Source: Qipengyuania citrea (GTDB lineage: Bacteria; Pseudomonadota; Alphaproteobacteria; Sphingomonadales; Sphingomonadaceae). Taken from it: 64,000 bases of DNA. Shown piece by piece: positions 63,338 to 64,000 of the stretch. Numbering within the stretch: position 1 is the stretch's first letter; every line of letters begins with the position of its first letter. The translations under genes were made by a program, and so were the position numbers. A model generated the notes under the pieces. That model was not told where the DNA came from, did not search any database, and worked only from the letters and a program-made list of their open reading frames with translations. Location of the stretch: contig NZ_WTYG01000003.1 of assembly GCF_009828015.1 (NCBI RefSeq), positions 124,001-188,000 on the forward strand. The letters are read 5' to 3'.

Positions 63338-63490
63338 TTAGAGCAGCATATCGACCATCATGTGATCGAAGAGATAGATCATCACGCTGACGACCGTATC
63401 GCCTCCGCCCGATGCGGGAATGCTTCCGAAAACCCCCATTGCGGTGTCGAGTTCGGGCAGGCTTTCGAGGTCGATCTTGGGAAATTCCAT
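63338..63490 (-). CDS. 50-residue peptide gene, candidate precursor peptide
   Basis: Start ATG 63490 with GGAGA six bases upstream; stop TAA. Residues 1-23 (MEFPKIDLESLPELDTAMG, then VFGS) are acidic and amphipathic, like a recognition leader. IPASGGGD forms a flexible link, and residues 32-50 (TVVSVMIYLFDHMMVDMLL) are strongly hydrophobic with Tyr, Phe, two Asp and His. It leads a three-gene unit. Alternatives are a small membrane protein or toxin-like peptide. No homologue is known to me. Confidence 0.62.
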   Translation of the reverse strand: MEFPKIDLESLPELDTAMGVFGSIPASGGGDTVVSVMIYLFDHMMVDMLL

Positions 63491-63622
63491 GCGTGTCTCC
63501 ATCCATGCAGCGGACCGTGTGAGGATCACCCGATCTGCAGGACCGGAAGCTGGCGCATTGCGGTGAGCGGTTGAAATTAAAAGATTGTAAGACCGCCAGC
63601 GGCCCGGCTATCGCAGCGCAAG

Positions 63623-64000
63623 ATGAGCGAACAGCCGCGAAAATTCGATCCGTCCAAGGCGACGTCCTTCTTCACGGGACGCGGCCATCCCGGATGGCTG
63701 GGGCTGCAATATTCCGACCATGGCGACGATTGGGTCGAACTCGAACTGCCCTGGCGCGAAGACCTGCTGGGCGAAGAAGGCCAGCGCGTGCTCGCATCGG
63801 GCCCGATCCTCAGTCTGATGGACATGGCCAGCGGCATGGCGATCTGGCGCGCGATGGACGAGTTTTCGGCGATCGCAACGCTCGACCTGCGGGTCGATTA
63901 CGTGCGCCCCGCGCGCGAGGGGGCGAGCGTTTTCGGCCGGTCGCAATGCTATCGCCTCACGCGCAGCGCGGCGTTCGTCCGGGGCCTCGCGCATGATGGC
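63623..64000 (+). CDS. PaaI-family hotdog thioesterase, 3' end outside window
   Basis: 126 codons visible from ATG 63623 (MSEQPRKFDPSKATSFFTGR), open to the right edge. HPGWLGLQYSDHGDDWVELE, then GPILSLMDMASGMAIWRAMD is the central hotdog helix with the catalytic Asp, and ATLDLRVDYVRPAREGASVF the following strands. Such enzymes hydrolyse acyl-CoA. The usual HGG before the helix is replaced by ASGP. Divergent from the 50-aa peptide gene with 132 bases between. Confidence 0.88.
   Translation, partial: MSEQPRKFDPSKATSFFTGRGHPGWLGLQYSDHGDDWVELELPWREDLLGEEGQRVLASGPILSLMDMASGMAIWRAMDEFSAIATLDLRVDYVRPAREGASVFGRSQCYRLTRSAAFVRGLAHDG

Noticed and set aside
63549-63600. GCTGGCG...CGCCAGC inverted repeat upstream of the thioesterase gene
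   Set aside because: Seven-base arms 38 bases apart are likely by chance at this GC content.

Overview
The window is about 64 kb of GC-rich DNA, densely coding on both strands. It reads as a chromosome segment of a Sphingomonadales alphaproteobacterium, most likely Erythrobacteraceae. This placement is inferred from gene content, not from a database search. Supporting features are a class I lysyl-tRNA synthetase, an HWE-type LOV histidine kinase, an aa3 oxidase locus with ctaB, cox11 and SURF1, a pyrE-pdxJ-acpS-lepB string, and many RcnB-like, DUF2306 and DUF3089 proteins. I see no rRNA, insertion sequence, phage, CRISPR array or replication origin. No gene-free stretch exceeds 300 bases; the longest are 7024-7295, 8976-9212 and 15990-16216.

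Layout. 1-5.7 kb: a PAS/HisKA kinase cut by the window edge, a polysaccharide deacetylase with no visible normal start codon, tRNA-CAT (probably Ile2), tRNA-Pro(TGG) and a MATE exporter. 4.5-7.0 kb: two tandem membrane diguanylate cyclases. 7.3-12.3 kb: ettA, an FKBP isomerase, acylphosphatase, a PNPOx-like protein facing an RcnB-like secreted protein across a perfect inverted repeat, and a cytochrome b561. 12.4-16.6 kb: a prolyl-4-hydroxylase-like dioxygenase, a blue-light LOV kinase, class I LysRS and an unknown six-cysteine protein. 16.8-22.9 kb: a DinG/XPD helicase, a SixA-like phosphatase, a divergent LytTR/DUF2306 pair, and a divergent soxR/VOC pair with a near-consensus SoxR box. 22.6-28.9 kb: ArsR, trmL, an SOS-associated peptidase, ubiA, rsmE, gshA, a small monooxygenase and an ICMT-like membrane protein. 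29.0-34.8 kb: bamB with a YfgM-like partner, a glycosyltransferase/hydrolase pair and selO. 34.9-44.9 kb: astD, envelope lipoproteins, rarD, pyrC, a YgfZ-like protein, a TetR/PF10118 pair sharing a large palindrome, GNAT, rplU-rpmA and small membrane proteins.

45-55.8 kb is a long minus-strand block. Cytochrome oxidase genes coxB-coxA, ctaB, a 42-residue membrane protein, cox11 and coxC come first, followed by SURF1, thrC, an rRNA methyltransferase, folB, a small unknown protein, moaD and moaE. An epoxide-hydrolase-like gene sits between coxA and ctaB. 56.0-61.4 kb is a plus-strand operon with overlapping start and stop codons: pyrE-pdxJ-acpS-lepB, an AI-2E-family permease, a DUF3089 hydrolase and ruvX.

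61.5-63.5 kb holds the least explained unit: a 50-residue peptide gene with a strong ribosome site, followed closely by two uncharacterised proteins, one histidine-rich and cupin-like in character. It has the form of a small precursor peptide with maturation partners and is my best candidate for an undescribed system. A PaaI-type thioesterase runs off the right edge.
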